Source: Sulfitobacter sp. M05 (lineage in GTDB: Bacteria > Pseudomonadota > Alphaproteobacteria > Rhodobacterales > Rhodobacteraceae). From it: a stretch of DNA of 64,000 nt. Shown here piece after piece: positions 17,179 through 26,568 of the stretch. Numbering within the stretch: position 1 is the stretch's first letter; each line of letters opens with the position of its first letter. The position numbers and the translations under genes are program-made. The notes below the pieces were generated by a model. It was given only the letters and a program-made list of their open reading frames with translations. It did no database searches and was not told the origin of the DNA. The DNA is taken from positions 620,001 to 684,000 of the forward strand of contig NZ_JABEDH010000001.1 in the NCBI RefSeq assembly GCF_029285175.1, in the 5' to 3' direction.

Positions 17179-18381
17179 TCAGGCCGGGATGCCTTCAAGG
17201 GCGGCAACACCGGGCAAGGTTTTGCCTTCCATCCATTCCAGAAAGGCCCCGCCCGCCGTGGAGATATAGGTGAAATCCTCTGCCACGCCAGCCTTGTTCA
17301 AGGCCGCAACCGTATCCCCGCCACCGGCAACGGATACCAATGCACCATCAATGGTCTGTTTGGCGGCAATTTGCGCGGCGCTGACCGTGGCAGTGTCGAA
17401 AGGCGCAATTTCAAAAGCACCAAGCGGGCCGTTCCAGATCAGGGTTTTCAGCCCGTCAAAGGCGGCGCGCACGATCTCGACACTGGCAGGGCCGGCATCC
17501 AGCACCATCTGATCGCTGGCGAGGCGGGTGTCAGCGTCAAGTTGCACCACCTCATGGGCGGCACCGGCGGCAAATTCACGCGTGACCAAGCCGTCTTGTG
17601 GCAGGATCACGCGGCATCCGGCGCGCTCGGCCTGGGCCATAATATCGCGGGCCGTGTCATAGAAATCAGGCTCTTGCAGGGAGGCCCCCATGTCAGCCCC
17701 CATCGCACCCAGAAAGGTATTTGCCATGCCACCGCCGATGATCAGCGTGTCCAGACGGTTCACCAGATTTTCCAGCAATGCAATCTTGGTCGACACTTTT
17801 GCACCGCCCACAACGGCCCCCACGGGCCGCTCTGGTGTGGACAGGGCCGTCTCCAGCGCGCGCAACTCGGCCTGCATCAAACGCCCGGCACAAGACGGCA
17901 TATGCTGCGCGATGCCCGTGGTAGAGGCATGGGCACGATGCGCCGCAGAGAATGCATCATTGCAAAAGACATCCCCGAGCGCCGCAAGCCGCGCGGCAAA
18001 GCCGGAATCGTTGCTTTCCTCTCCGGGATGAAAGCGAATGTTCTCAAGCAGAACAACATCTGCCGAGTTTACCTCGTCTGTCAGGGCTTCGGCGGCTTCC
18101 ATGGTTTCAACAAAGGCCACCGAAACACCAAGCGCGTCCTTGAGCGCGGGGAGAACCTGCCGCAGGCTCATGTCCAGAACAACTTTGCCTTTGGGGCGAC
18201 CGAAATGGGCCAGCAACATCGGCTTGCCACCCTTGGCCAGAATATCGCGCACCGTGGGTACAATCCGTTCAATCCGCGTGGCGTCGCTCACCTGTCCGTT
18301 TTCAACCGGTACGTTAATATCGACACGCACCAACACGCGTTTTCCCATCACATCCAGATCGTCCAGCGATTTCCAGCCCAT
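17179..18381 (-). CDS. pgk: Phosphoglycerate kinase
   Basis: Transfers phosphate between 1,3-bisphosphoglycerate and ADP in glycolysis/gluconeogenesis. Family motifs are present: the [17 protein letters not shown]-terminus, [22 protein letters not shown], the GPLGAFE loop and the C-terminal [14 protein letters not shown]. About 400 residues is the normal length. The start at 18381 ([10 protein letters not shown]) aligns with other PGKs and has AGGA nine bases before it; in-frame ATGs also exist 9 and 21 bases upstream. It is divergent from the cyclophilin pair. Confidence 0.95.
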   Translation of the reverse strand: MGWKSLDDLDVMGKRVLVRVDINVPVENGQVSDATRIERIVPTVRDILAKGGKPMLLAHFGRPKGKVVLDMSLRQVLPALKDALGVSVAFVETMEAAEALTDEVNSADVVLLENIRFHPGEESNDSGFAARLAALGDVFCNDAFSAAHRAHASTTGIAQHMPSCAGRLMQAELRALETALSTPERPVGAVVGGAKVSTKIALLENLVNRLDTLIIGGGMANTFLGAMGADMGASLQEPDFYDTARDIMAQAERAGCRVILPQDGLVTREFAAGAAHEVVQLDADTRLASDQMVLDAGPASVEIVRAAFDGLKTLIWNGPLGAFEIAPFDTATVSAAQIAAKQTIDGALVSVAGGGDTVAALNKAGVAEDFTYISTAGGAFLEWMEGKTLPGVAALEGIPA

Positions 18382-18507
18382 CAAATTCATCCTATTGTGC
18401 ATATTTCCCCAAGGGTTTTGCCTTTCTGGGCCGAATGGTCAATGCACTCGCTTGGCAATCGGGCGGATCACGCCTAATTAGGAGGAAATCAGATTAAGGA
18501 GCGCCTC

Positions 18508-19014
18508 ATGGCCGAGATTAAAGACCCGGAAAACACCATCCTGATGGAGCTGAAAGACGGCACCGTCACCATCGAACTTATGCCAGACCTGGCACCACAG
18601 CACGTCGCACGGATGAAAGAACTGGCCCGCGCCGGCAAATATGACAACGTTTGCTTTCACCGGGTGATCGACGGCTTTATGGCCCAGACCGGCGACGTAC
18701 AGCATGGCAACATGGAAGACGGGTTTAACCTGCGCAGCGCAGGGACCGGTGGCTCTGACCTTGGCAATGTGCCTGCGGAATTTTCCAAAGTGCCCCATGC
18801 CCGTGGCTCTATCGGTGCGGCACGTTCCGCCAACCCTGACTCGGCCAACAGCCAGTTCTTCATCAACTTTTCCGACAACAACTTCCTGAACGGCCAGTAT
18901 ACTGTTTACGGTCAGGTTACCTCTGGGATGGAACATGTTGACGCGATCACCCGCGGCGAGCCACCTGCGAGCCCTGACCGCATGATCAGCGTCAAGGTTG
19001 CCGCAGATGTTTAA
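18508..19014 (+). CDS. Cytoplasmic cyclophilin, peptidyl-prolyl isomerase
   Basis: A 168-residue cyclophilin without signal peptide. Conserved positions include FHRVIDGFMAQTGD (catalytic Arg in FHRV), NSQFFINFSDN, and NGQYTVYGQVTSGMEHVD. It has a strong AAGGAG site before ATG 18508. It overlaps the next gene by eight bases and is clearly a paralogue of it. Confidence 0.95.
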   Translation: MAEIKDPENTILMELKDGTVTIELMPDLAPQHVARMKELARAGKYDNVCFHRVIDGFMAQTGDVQHGNMEDGFNLRSAGTGGSDLGNVPAEFSKVPHARGSIGAARSANPDSANSQFFINFSDNNFLNGQYTVYGQVTSGMEHVDAITRGEPPASPDRMISVKVAADV

Positions 19015-19564
19015 GGCAGCATTGGCCGGCGGCCTGTTTGCGGCGCTTGTCACCTCTGCGGCTTCGGCCTCTGGTCTCAAGATCGAGGTTGCGGGCGAAT
19101 CCAATGGCACAATTGTCATTGATCTGCTTGAGGATGTCGCGCCCAAACATGTTGAACGGATTACGGCCTTGGCCGAAGCCGGTGCGTATGACGGGGTTGT
19201 GTTCCACCGTGTGATCGAAGGTTTCATGGCGCAGACCGGGGATGTAGAATTCGGCAAGGCCGGCGGTGATACCCGCCGCGCCGGCATGGGTGGGTCCGAT
19301 ATGCCCGATCTTCCGGCAGAATTTTCTGATCTGCCTTTTGACAAGGGTGTCGTGGGCATGGCCCGGTCGCAAAGCCCGAATTCCGCGAACAGCCAGTTCT
19401 TTATCATGTTTGACGCAGGCCATTTCCTGAACGGTCAGTACACCGTTGTAGGTCGTGTGACTGAAGGGCAGGAGGTCGTGGATGCGATCAAGCTGGGCAC
19501 CGGGGGCAATGGTGCGATGGTTGGCGCACCGGATGTAATGACATCGGTCACCGTTATCGACTGA
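19007..19564 (+). CDS. Periplasmic cyclophilin, peptidyl-prolyl isomerase
   Basis: A 185-residue cyclophilin with an N-terminal signal peptide (MFKAALAGGLFAALVTSAASA, likely cut after SASA), so it acts in the periplasm. FHRVIEGFMAQTGD, NSQFFIMFDAG and NGQYTVVGRVTEG are present. ATG 19007 lies inside the previous gene, giving an eight-base overlap and coupled translation. The two genes look like a duplication that split the enzyme between compartments. Confidence 0.93.
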   Translation: MFKAALAGGLFAALVTSAASASGLKIEVAGESNGTIVIDLLEDVAPKHVERITALAEAGAYDGVVFHRVIEGFMAQTGDVEFGKAGGDTRRAGMGGSDMPDLPAEFSDLPFDKGVVGMARSQSPNSANSQFFIMFDAGHFLNGQYTVVGRVTEGQEVVDAIKLGTGGNGAMVGAPDVMTSVTVID

Positions 19565-19589
19565 CATCTGTTCGGAGATTATTTCTCAG

Positions 19590-19620
19590 AAAGGGCGTGC
19601 CTCAGGGTGCGCCCTTTTTT
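19590..19620 (+). terminator. Terminator after the cyclophilin pair
   Basis: AAAGGGCG (19590-19597) pairs with CGCCCTTT (19610-19617), followed by a run of T. It ends the + strand cyclophilin operon. Confidence 0.8.
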
Positions 19621-19672
19621 ATGTGGGCCTTTGGGTTGCCGTAGCGGGGCAGGGCGACGCTGGGTTGGGGTA

Positions 19673-19705
19673 CAAAAAAAGGGCACCGCCAATCTGGCGA
19701 TGCCC
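19673..19705 (-). terminator. Terminator after the bactofilin gene
   Basis: On the - strand GGGCATCGCCA pairs with TGGCGGTGCCC (19681-19705) and is followed by seven T. It ends the M23 peptidase-bactofilin transcript. Confidence 0.82.
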
Positions 19706-19720
19706 GGTGATGTAAAATGC

Positions 19721-19736
19721 CGCGTTCTCGGGACAT
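19721..19736. repeat. Dispersed repeat fragment, copy 3
   Basis: CGCGTTCTCGGGACAT is an exact 16-base match to the reverse complement of 12498-12513, again in the spacer downstream of a gene (bactofilin). Confidence 0.5.
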
Positions 19737-19796
19737 GGGTGAAAACAAGAGGTCTCAGGTTCAACGCCGGACGCTTGAGGTCACTGCTGTCGCGGA

Positions 19797-20306
19797 TCAG
19801 GCTGCAGGGTTGCCCTTTGGCGACGCAGATGTTTTGGCACCCGGGTTCAGCGGATCGTCCTGACGCTGCACGGACCCTTCGAAATGCGCGCCGGATTCAA
19901 TCGCGATGGTCTTGTGAATGATGTCACCCTCGACCCGCGCGGTTGAGGTCAGACGTACCTTAAGGCCGCGCACACGGCCCACGATGCGACCGTTGATCAC
20001 AACGTCATCAGCGATCACTTCGCCTTTGATTGTCGCGCTCTCACCAATGGTCAACAGATGGGCGCGAATGTCCCCTTCGACCGTACCTTCAACTTGAATA
20101 TCGCCGGTTGTCTTCATGTTGCCGGTGACATGCAGATCAGCAGACAACAAAGAGGCCGGAGGCTTGGCCTTGGGGGCGCTGGCCTTGAATTCACTTGGCT
20201 TGGCCTGCGCGCTGGCCTGCTGTGCAGGCGCTGATGGCGCGGGCGACTTTGGCATGTCTGCGTCTTTGCTTGGTGCGGGATCGTTGATTTTACTTTTAGA
20301 AAACAT
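19797..20306 (-). CDS. Bactofilin (polymerising cytoskeletal protein)
   Basis: A 169-residue bactofilin. The central beta-helix domain (about residues 58-140) shows the repeating turns LHVTGNMKTTGDIQVEGTVEGDIRAHLLTIGESATIKGEV. A Pro/Ala/Lys-rich N-terminal tail and short C-terminal tail flank it. Bactofilins assemble into membrane-associated filaments and often recruit peptidoglycan enzymes. Here the gene follows an M23 peptidase with an 11-base overlap, a widespread pairing that suggests they act together on the cell wall. Confidence 0.92.
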   Translation of the reverse strand: MFSKSKINDPAPSKDADMPKSPAPSAPAQQASAQAKPSEFKASAPKAKPPASLLSADLHVTGNMKTTGDIQVEGTVEGDIRAHLLTIGESATIKGEVIADDVVINGRIVGRVRGLKVRLTSTARVEGDIIHKTIAIESGAHFEGSVQRQDDPLNPGAKTSASPKGNPAA

Positions 20307-21624
20307 CGTTTGCTGCCTTGATATAGATCATCGGGTTTACAGCCTTGCCACCTACACGCACTTCGTAATGCAGATGAACGCCGGTTACTCTTCCAGAGGC
20401 TCCCATATCACCGATATGTTGCCCGCGCGAGACCCTTTGTCCGACTTTTACACGGATGCGGGATTGGTGCGCATAACGGGTTTCGATGCCAAATTCATGC
20501 TGAATTTTGACAAGCCTACCATATCCTGATTGCCAGCCCGCATGGGTCACAACACCGTCCGCTGTTGCATAAAGCGGTGTGCCAGTGGGGGCCGCGAAAT
20601 CAACACCGGAATGCATCCGGCGGCCGCCGGTTTTGGGGTCGCGGCGGTAGCCGAATTTACTGGTGAAGCGGAAGGCGTTTTTGACGGGATTCGCAAAAGG
20701 CGCTTTTTCGGCAGCGATCCGGTAGAGATTCAGGCGGTCCATCTGGTTCAACAGGCGATTGGCGCGCAGGGTATCGGCGGTAGGGTCCTCGCCGCGTGTG
20801 CTGAATGTCAGCGGTGTCATCGGGCCGCCCTGACCGGAATAGCCGCGGCGCACGGTCGCAAGAATCCGGTCCGTTGGCATTCCGGCGCTGCGGAACATCT
20901 TGTCCAGCGGTGCGACGGAAACGGTCATCGCCTCTTCCAACTGGCGGAAAATCGCGTTGTTCTGGTCGCGCATCAGGGCAATTTCCTGGCTCATGCGGTC
21001 AGCTTCAAGCAGAGCTTGCTGCGCGTCGGCCACGACCTTGTCACGCTCTTTTGCAGTCTGCTCAAGCGCCTCAGCCAGAAAACCCAAAGGGGCGGCATTG
21101 GACGCTGTGCGCACGGCGGCACCGTCGCCGGCCTCCAGGCTGCCCTCAAGCTCGGCCAGTTGTGTGCGGGCCGTTTCGCGGTCCTGCATGGTCTGGCGTA
21201 GTGTGCTTTGAATTACGTCTATTCCGGTTTCCAGCTCGCGGCGTTTGGTTTCGGATTGCAAGAGTTCCGACTGCATCACCGAAATCTGTTTAAGCGCGAC
21301 GTTGAACCGTTCTTGCGCGGCCAGCGCCTCGGAAGCGCGGTTGTCCCGTTGGGAGGACAGATCGTTCAGGCGGGCCTGATAAGTGCGTTGGTCACGTTTG
21401 GCCTGTTCGCGAAAATTTCCCGACCCAATGCTGTCCATCAAGATCACCGCAGTGGCCACAATCGACCATGCCACCAACAAGGAGCAGCCGGCAAAGGCAA
21501 CCAACTGGGTGCCGGGGCGCAGGCGGATAAATCGGGTGTCAGTGTCGGATTTCAGGAATACACGGCGTTCCGGAAAATAGTTTTCCAGAATGGAATGGAT
21601 TTTGATTGCAATCCTTGTGCGCAC
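20296..21624 (-). CDS. Membrane-anchored M23 family peptidase
   Basis: A predicted peptidoglycan endopeptidase or amidase activator. From the GTG start at 21624 it has 442 residues: a short cytoplasmic part, one transmembrane helix (LVAFAGCSLLVAWSIVATAVIL), a long coiled coil, and a C-terminal LytM/M23 domain. Zinc-site motifs HSGVDFAAPTGTPLY and HLHYEVRVGGKAVNP are complete (HxxxD and HxH). The frame opens further upstream only from a TTG (21729); the GTG with AAGGGG upstream and the MRTR-type N-terminus fits the family better. Coupled to bactofilin. Confidence 0.88.
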   Translation of the reverse strand: MRTRIAIKIHSILENYFPERRVFLKSDTDTRFIRLRPGTQLVAFAGCSLLVAWSIVATAVILMDSIGSGNFREQAKRDQRTYQARLNDLSSQRDNRASEALAAQERFNVALKQISVMQSELLQSETKRRELETGIDVIQSTLRQTMQDRETARTQLAELEGSLEAGDGAAVRTASNAAPLGFLAEALEQTAKERDKVVADAQQALLEADRMSQEIALMRDQNNAIFRQLEEAMTVSVAPLDKMFRSAGMPTDRILATVRRGYSGQGGPMTPLTFSTRGEDPTADTLRANRLLNQMDRLNLYRIAAEKAPFANPVKNAFRFTSKFGYRRDPKTGGRRMHSGVDFAAPTGTPLYATADGVVTHAGWQSGYGRLVKIQHEFGIETRYAHQSRIRVKVGQRVSRGQHIGDMGASGRVTGVHLHYEVRVGGKAVNPMIYIKAANDVF

Positions 21625-21810
21625 TGTGTGTACCCCTTCAACGTCCCAGTCGCGGAACCGTCCGGGCGGCCCGTCTATTGTAATCGGTTCAATATCCAGT
21701 GATGGCGCATGGGGCAAGACCGTTGCCAAATGTCACCCCGTGAAAGCGGCGGATTGGTGCAGAGTGGCAAAAATCCGCCGATACCAGTGACTTGTGTTGC
21801 GTGGTTCACG

Positions 21811-22632
21811 CTATACCACAGAGGTTTTTCGGGCGGTCAGGGGCCAATAGAAGTCTGGCGGAATGCCCGCTTCGGCGCGTTTTTCTTCGTTGAATGGTGG
21901 TTTCAGATGACCGTGAAAGTAGGTTCTGACAAGGGCGTGAAAGCGTTCCTTGGGATCCTCGTTGTGACGTCCGCAAAGGAAATGGAACCACTTGCTGCCA
22001 TAGGCGACATGTGCCACTTCTTCGGCATAGATTGTTTCAAGCGCTGCAACCGCACTGTCGGCTTTGGCCTGCTTGAACAGTTTGATCATGCCCGGTGTCA
22101 CATCAAGGCCACGGGCTTCCAGCACCATGGGGACAACGGCAAGCCGGCCCATGAAATCGGTTGCGGTATCTTCGGCGGCGCGCCACATGCCGGCATGGGC
22201 GGGCAAAGCGCCGTAGAAACTGCCCAACTCCTCCAAACAATCAGCCATCAGGTTGAAATGTTTAGATTCTTCGTCGGCGGCCTTGACCCAGTCGTCGTAA
22301 AAACCCATCGGCATTTCAACATCGGCAAACCGCGCAATGATATCCCAATGCAGATCTACCGCGTTCAATTCGATATGGGCCACCGCATGAAGCATGGCAA
22401 TGCGTCCCTCGGGGGTGCCGGGTTTGCGGCTGGGCACATCCCGCGGACGAAGCAATTCGGGCTGTGTTGGGCGGGCCGGATGCATCGGCGGATCAGCGCG
22501 GCCAATTTCGCAGGCTGTACCCTCCGCGCGGGCGGCTTGCCACTGCGCGGCCAGACGCCGCGACAGGGCGGTCTTTTCACGCCCGTCGCTACAGCGCAGC
22601 ACGCTTTCGGCCATCTGTGCCAGCGGCATCAT
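21811..22632 (-). CDS. Ferritin-like DUF455 family protein
   Basis: A 273-residue protein of the DUF455 family, with a four-helix ferritin-like fold. Candidate metal ligands are visible: HIELNAVDLHWD, ADEESKHFNLM, MVLEARGLDV and YAEEVAHVAYG. Members resemble the diiron tRNA hydroxylase MiaE, but the substrate is unknown, so no gene name is given. It overlaps the bcp stop by four bases and is probably co-transcribed with it. The 186-base spacer to the M23 gene holds a 9-bp hairpin (21747-21780) and no gene. Confidence 0.85.
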   Translation of the reverse strand: MMPLAQMAESVLRCSDGREKTALSRRLAAQWQAARAEGTACEIGRADPPMHPARPTQPELLRPRDVPSRKPGTPEGRIAMLHAVAHIELNAVDLHWDIIARFADVEMPMGFYDDWVKAADEESKHFNLMADCLEELGSFYGALPAHAGMWRAAEDTATDFMGRLAVVPMVLEARGLDVTPGMIKLFKQAKADSAVAALETIYAEEVAHVAYGSKWFHFLCGRHNEDPKERFHALVRTYFHGHLKPPFNEEKRAEAGIPPDFYWPLTARKTSVV

Positions 22633-23090
22633 AGCGCGCGCACCGCGTCCAAAACGGCTTCGACGTGGCCGGGCACTTTGACCTTGCGCCAGACTTGCGC
22701 GATCTTGCCGTCCGCGCCGATCAAATAGGTCGCACGTTCAATCCCCATCGATTTTTTGCCGTACATGTTTTTTTCGACCCAGACGCCATAGGCTTCGGTC
22801 ACAGTGCCGTCTTCATCGGACAAAAGCGGTACGGTCAGATCATGTTTGGCGGTAAACTTGTCGTGTTTCGCCATGGTGTCGCGTGAAATGCCAAAGACCT
22901 TCGCCCCTGCGGCATGAAAATCATCCAGTTGGGTGGAAAAACCGATGCTTTCCTTGGTGCAGCCCGGCGTATCGTCACGCGGATAGAAAAACAGGACAAC
23001 CGGCGCACCTTGCAGCGCACTGAGGGTTACGGTGTCGCCGCCGGTCACAGGGAGGGTGAAATCGGGGGCGGTGTCGGCGATATCGGGCAT
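22629..23090 (-). CDS. bcp: Thioredoxin-dependent thiol peroxidase (Bcp/PrxQ type)
   Basis: Reduces hydroperoxides through a peroxidatic cysteine. In 153 residues only one Cys is present, C44 in YPRDDTPGCTKESIGF. The usual resolving Cys five residues later (as in E. coli Bcp) is replaced, so this is a 1-Cys variant. The remaining thioredoxin fold looks complete. It is the first gene of a two-gene transcript with the DUF455 gene and diverges from the YhdP-like gene across a 94-base spacer. Confidence 0.93.
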   Translation of the reverse strand: MPDIADTAPDFTLPVTGGDTVTLSALQGAPVVLFFYPRDDTPGCTKESIGFSTQLDDFHAAGAKVFGISRDTMAKHDKFTAKHDLTVPLLSDEDGTVTEAYGVWVEKNMYGKKSMGIERATYLIGADGKIAQVWRKVKVPGHVEAVLDAVRAL

Positions 23091-23184
23091 TCTTGATCTC
23101 TTTCACTTGGAAGCGCTTCGGTGGCCTGACATAGTAGTGCCATACGCGCCAGTGCCAAGCCCGCGCCCCAGAAATCGGATCCCG

Positions 23185-26100
23185 ATGAGCGAACCTGCCT
23201 CCCCATCTGTTGCCAAACCCCGCAAGCGCCTGATCGGTCGCGGGATGATGTGGCTGTTGAACTGGACGCTGGGGGTGATCACGGTGGCGGTTCTGGCGGC
23301 AGGCGGGGTGGTGCTGTACCTCCAGAATAACGCGGTGGTTGCGCCGGTCTGGGTCCGCACCATGATCGAGGCGCGCATCGCCGAGGCCTTGCCACAAGCG
23401 CGGGTGCAGTTTGGCGAGATGGCGTTCTTGATGGAGGACGGCTGGCGACCACGGGTGCGGCTGCGCGACGTTGCCGCCTTTGCCACAACAGGCGAGGAGC
23501 TGATCCGGTTTCACGAGTTTAAAGCCACGTTTTCAACGCGCCAGTTGCTGATCGGGCAGCCGCGCCCCAAGGACATTGCCCTAAGTGGCATCGTGGCGCG
23601 CTTGCGCCGTGACAAAGACGGGCGGGTATCGGTGCAAACCGGCCTGACCGGCTTTGGCGCCGAACGGCAGGCCGCCACATTGCCGGATTTGATCGGACAG
23701 GTTGATGATGTGTTGCTGCGTCCGACACTCAGCGCATTGCGGTCGGTTGATCTGCGGGCGCTAACCCTGCGGTTCGAGGATGTGCGCTCGGGCCGCGTCT
23801 GGACGATGGATGGCGGCCGGCTACAGTTGGGGCGGGAGGCAGACACCCTGCGGATCAATGCAAATCTTGCGGTACTGACTGGCGGCACCGGTGTGGCCAC
23901 GCTTGAGGCGAACTATACCAGCGTTATCGGGGAAACGGCGGCGGAATTCGGGGTCACCTTTGACGGTGTCGGGGCACAGGATATTGCGGTGCAGGATCCG
24001 GTGCTTGCCTGGCTTGGGGTGTTAAAGGCCCCGATTTCGGGATCGGTCCGGGCGGGCCTGAACGACTTGGGGCGGTTTACACCATGGGCCGCAACCTTGC
24101 AGATCGGTGCCGGTGTTGTTCAGCCCACAGAGGGCGCAGTGCCGGTGCCGTTTGACGGTGCGCGCAGCTATTTCAGTTATAATCCAGACGACAAGCTGCT
24201 GACTTTTGATGAATTGTCTGTGCGCAGCAAATGGATCACCGGACAGGCCAATGGCACTGCGGCGCTGGGGCTGGATGGCGAAAGCGGTGCCCTGAAAGAC
24301 TTGGTGGGCCAGATCCAGCTGAGTGATCTCAAGGCCAATCCCGGTGATCTTTATGAAGCACCGGTCGCCCTTGCCGGTGTGGAACTTGATCTGCGGTTGG
24401 AGCTTGACCCGTTTCGCATGACCTTGGGGCGGGCCCAGATTTCGGATCAGGGTCGAACCGCCATGGTGGATGGTTTTGTATCTGCGGGGGCAGAGGGTTG
24501 GCAGGTGGCGCTGGATGCCCAGATGGACGGGATCGCGCCGGATCGGTTGCTTGCGCTCTGGCCGGAACGGGCGGCAACAGGCACGCGTAGATGGTTGGTG
24601 GACAACCTTAGATCTGGTGCCCTCAGCAACATCGACGTGGCGGTGCGCCGTGCCCCAGGGGCGGTGCCGCATACCTATCTGGCCTTTGATTACGCGGAGG
24701 CGCATGTGCGGTTCGCAAGAACATTACCGCCGGTCACTGAGGGGCGCGGCCATGTCACCCTGACGGATAACCGGTTGGTGGTTTCACTGGACACCGGCAA
24801 GCTGAACCCGCCGGAGGGCGGTACAATCGACCTGATCGGTTCCTCCTTTATTATCCCGGATATTCTGGCCAAGGATGGCACGCCCGCTGTCGTGCGCCTT
24901 GACGCGCGCGCGAAAATTGCGGCGGCCCTATCGTTGCTGAACATGCCGCCGATGTCAGTGATGGATCGGGTCAACCTGCCGGTAAATCTGGCCGAAGGGA
25001 CGGCGGCGCTGACCGGCACCTTGGCACTGCCCCTCAAGCGGGGAACCAAGCCAAAGGTGACGTATCACCTGCAGGGCGAATTGAACGTAATGCGCTCTCA
25101 GGTGTTGGTAAAGGGGCGCAAGATCACGGCACCGCGGTTGGCGTTGTTTGCCCAGAACGACGGATTTTCCCTGACCGGCAAGGGTGACATGGACGGGGTG
25201 CCCTTTGATGCCGTGTTCCGCCAACCGGTGGGGCCGGGGGCGGCCCCCGGCGTTCTAAGCGGTACAATTGCCCTTACCCCTAAGGGATTGACAGCATTTG
25301 GTATCAAATTGCCTGACGGATCGGTTACCGGGCGCGGGGTGGGCGAGATTGACGTTACCCTAAAGCGCGGCGTTGCCCCAAAGCTGCGGCTGCGCTCCAA
25401 TCTGGTTGGCCTGGGCGTGGTGGTGCCGCAGGTCTCGTGGCGCAAACCGGCACAGCGGGCGGGCAAGCTGGCGGTAGATGTGACCCTGTCGCCTGTGCCC
25501 TCGGTGGACCGGCTTGAAGTGTCCGGTCCCGGCCTGTTGGCCATCGGCAATGTGCAGTTCAACAGCGACACAACACTGGACCGTGTGCGTCTTGACCAGC
25601 TTAAGGTTGGCAACTGGCTGGATGTGCCGGTCGAAGTGGTGGGCCGTGGTGCTGGGCGTTCAGTGCAGGTGGTGCTGCGCGGTGGTTCTCTCGACCTGCG
25701 GCGCGCCAGGTTCGGATCAGCGCCGCCAGACCCGACCGCACCGCCAATGGAGGTCCGGCTGGATCGGTTGCAAATTACCGATACCATTGCCTTGATCGGT
25801 TTGCAGGGGCAGTTCGGCACCCGCAAAGGTCTTGACGGAAGTTTCAAAGCCTCGCTGAATGGTGGTGCCCCAGTCGAGGGGCGGGTGATCCCGCAATCGG
25901 GGCGCAGCGCGGTGCGTCTGGTGTCTGCGGATGCGGGGCGGGTGTTGCGGGCGGCAGGGCTGCTGAAACAGGTGGTCGGGGGATCACTGTCACTGGTTTT
26001 GTTGCCGGTTGGAACGGACGGGGCATTTGACGGCAAGCTTGAAATCGGCGGTGTAGCGGTCAAGGACGCACCGGGTATCGCTGCGCTGTTAAACGCGGTC

Positions 26101-26559
26101 TCTGTGGTCGGGTTAGTCAATGAATTGAATGGTGACGGTATCTATTTCGAGACAGTCGAGGGCAGTTTTCGTCTGACACCCAACCGGTTGACCTTGATCG
26201 AGGCCAGCGCGGTAGGAGCGTCAATGGGGCTGTCGATGGATGGAACATATGCGCTGGATACCGGGCAGATCGCGATGCAGGGGGTTGTGTCGCCAATCTA
26301 CCTTTTGAACGGCATCGGTTCTTTGTTCACCCGCAAGGGTGAGGGGCTGATCGGGGTCAATTATACGCTGAGCGGAGCGGCGAAAGACCCCAAGGTTGGG
26401 GTGAACCCGCTGTCGGCGCTGACACCGGCCATATTCCGCGAGATTTTTCGCGCGCCAGCGCCCGATTTGCCGGCGGTGGAAGAGGGCACCGGCAGCCCTT
26501 TGCCCACACCGGAACCACAGCGCAAAAGACCCGTTGAACGTGGTTACGAAGGGCGATAA
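23185..26559 (+). CDS. YhdP/AsmA-like envelope protein
   Basis: A 1124-residue protein with one N-terminal transmembrane helix (LLNWTLGVITVAVLAAGGVVLYL) and a very long beta-rich periplasmic region with DUF3971 and AsmA-like C-terminal features (VVSPIYLLNGIGSLFTRKGEGLIGVNYTLSGAAKDPKVGVNPLSALTP). AsmA-like proteins of this size are thought to bridge the inner and outer membranes and move phospholipids. ATG 23185 was chosen because the upstream frame runs into the divergent bcp gene. queA follows 9 bases later and is probably co-transcribed. Confidence 0.88.
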   Translation: MSEPASPSVAKPRKRLIGRGMMWLLNWTLGVITVAVLAAGGVVLYLQNNAVVAPVWVRTMIEARIAEALPQARVQFGEMAFLMEDGWRPRVRLRDVAAFATTGEELIRFHEFKATFSTRQLLIGQPRPKDIALSGIVARLRRDKDGRVSVQTGLTGFGAERQAATLPDLIGQVDDVLLRPTLSALRSVDLRALTLRFEDVRSGRVWTMDGGRLQLGREADTLRINANLAVLTGGTGVATLEANYTSVIGETAAEFGVTFDGVGAQDIAVQDPVLAWLGVLKAPISGSVRAGLNDLGRFTPWAATLQIGAGVVQPTEGAVPVPFDGARSYFSYNPDDKLLTFDELSVRSKWITGQANGTAALGLDGESGALKDLVGQIQLSDLKANPGDLYEAPVALAGVELDLRLELDPFRMTLGRAQISDQGRTAMVDGFVSAGAEGWQVALDAQMDGIAPDRLLALWPERAATGTRRWLVDNLRSGALSNIDVAVRRAPGAVPHTYLAFDYAEAHVRFARTLPPVTEGRGHVTLTDNRLVVSLDTGKLNPPEGGTIDLIGSSFIIPDILAKDGTPAVVRLDARAKIAAALSLLNMPPMSVMDRVNLPVNLAEGTAALTGTLALPLKRGTKPKVTYHLQGELNVMRSQVLVKGRKITAPRLALFAQNDGFSLTGKGDMDGVPFDAVFRQPVGPGAAPGVLSGTIALTPKGLTAFGIKLPDGSVTGRGVGEIDVTLKRGVAPKLRLRSNLVGLGVVVPQVSWRKPAQRAGKLAVDVTLSPVPSVDRLEVSGPGLLAIGNVQFNSDTTLDRVRLDQLKVGNWLDVPVEVVGRGAGRSVQVVLRGGSLDLRRARFGSAPPDPTAPPMEVRLDRLQITDTIALIGLQGQFGTRKGLDGSFKASLNGGAPVEGRVIPQSGRSAVRLVSADAGRVLRAAGLLKQVVGGSLSLVLLPVGTDGAFDGKLEIGGVAVKDAPGIAALLNAVSVVGLVNELNGDGIYFETVEGSFRLTPNRLTLIEASAVGASMGLSMDGTYALDTGQIAMQGVVSPIYLLNGIGSLFTRKGEGLIGVNYTLSGAAKDPKVGVNPLSALTPAIFREIFRAPAPDLPAVEEGTGSPLPTPEPQRKRPVERGYEGR

Positions 26560-26568
26560 GGCGCGGCC

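Noticed and set aside
21747..21780. CGGCGGATT/AATCCGCCG hairpin downstream of the DUF455 gene
   Set aside because: No T-run on either strand; too weak to call a terminator.
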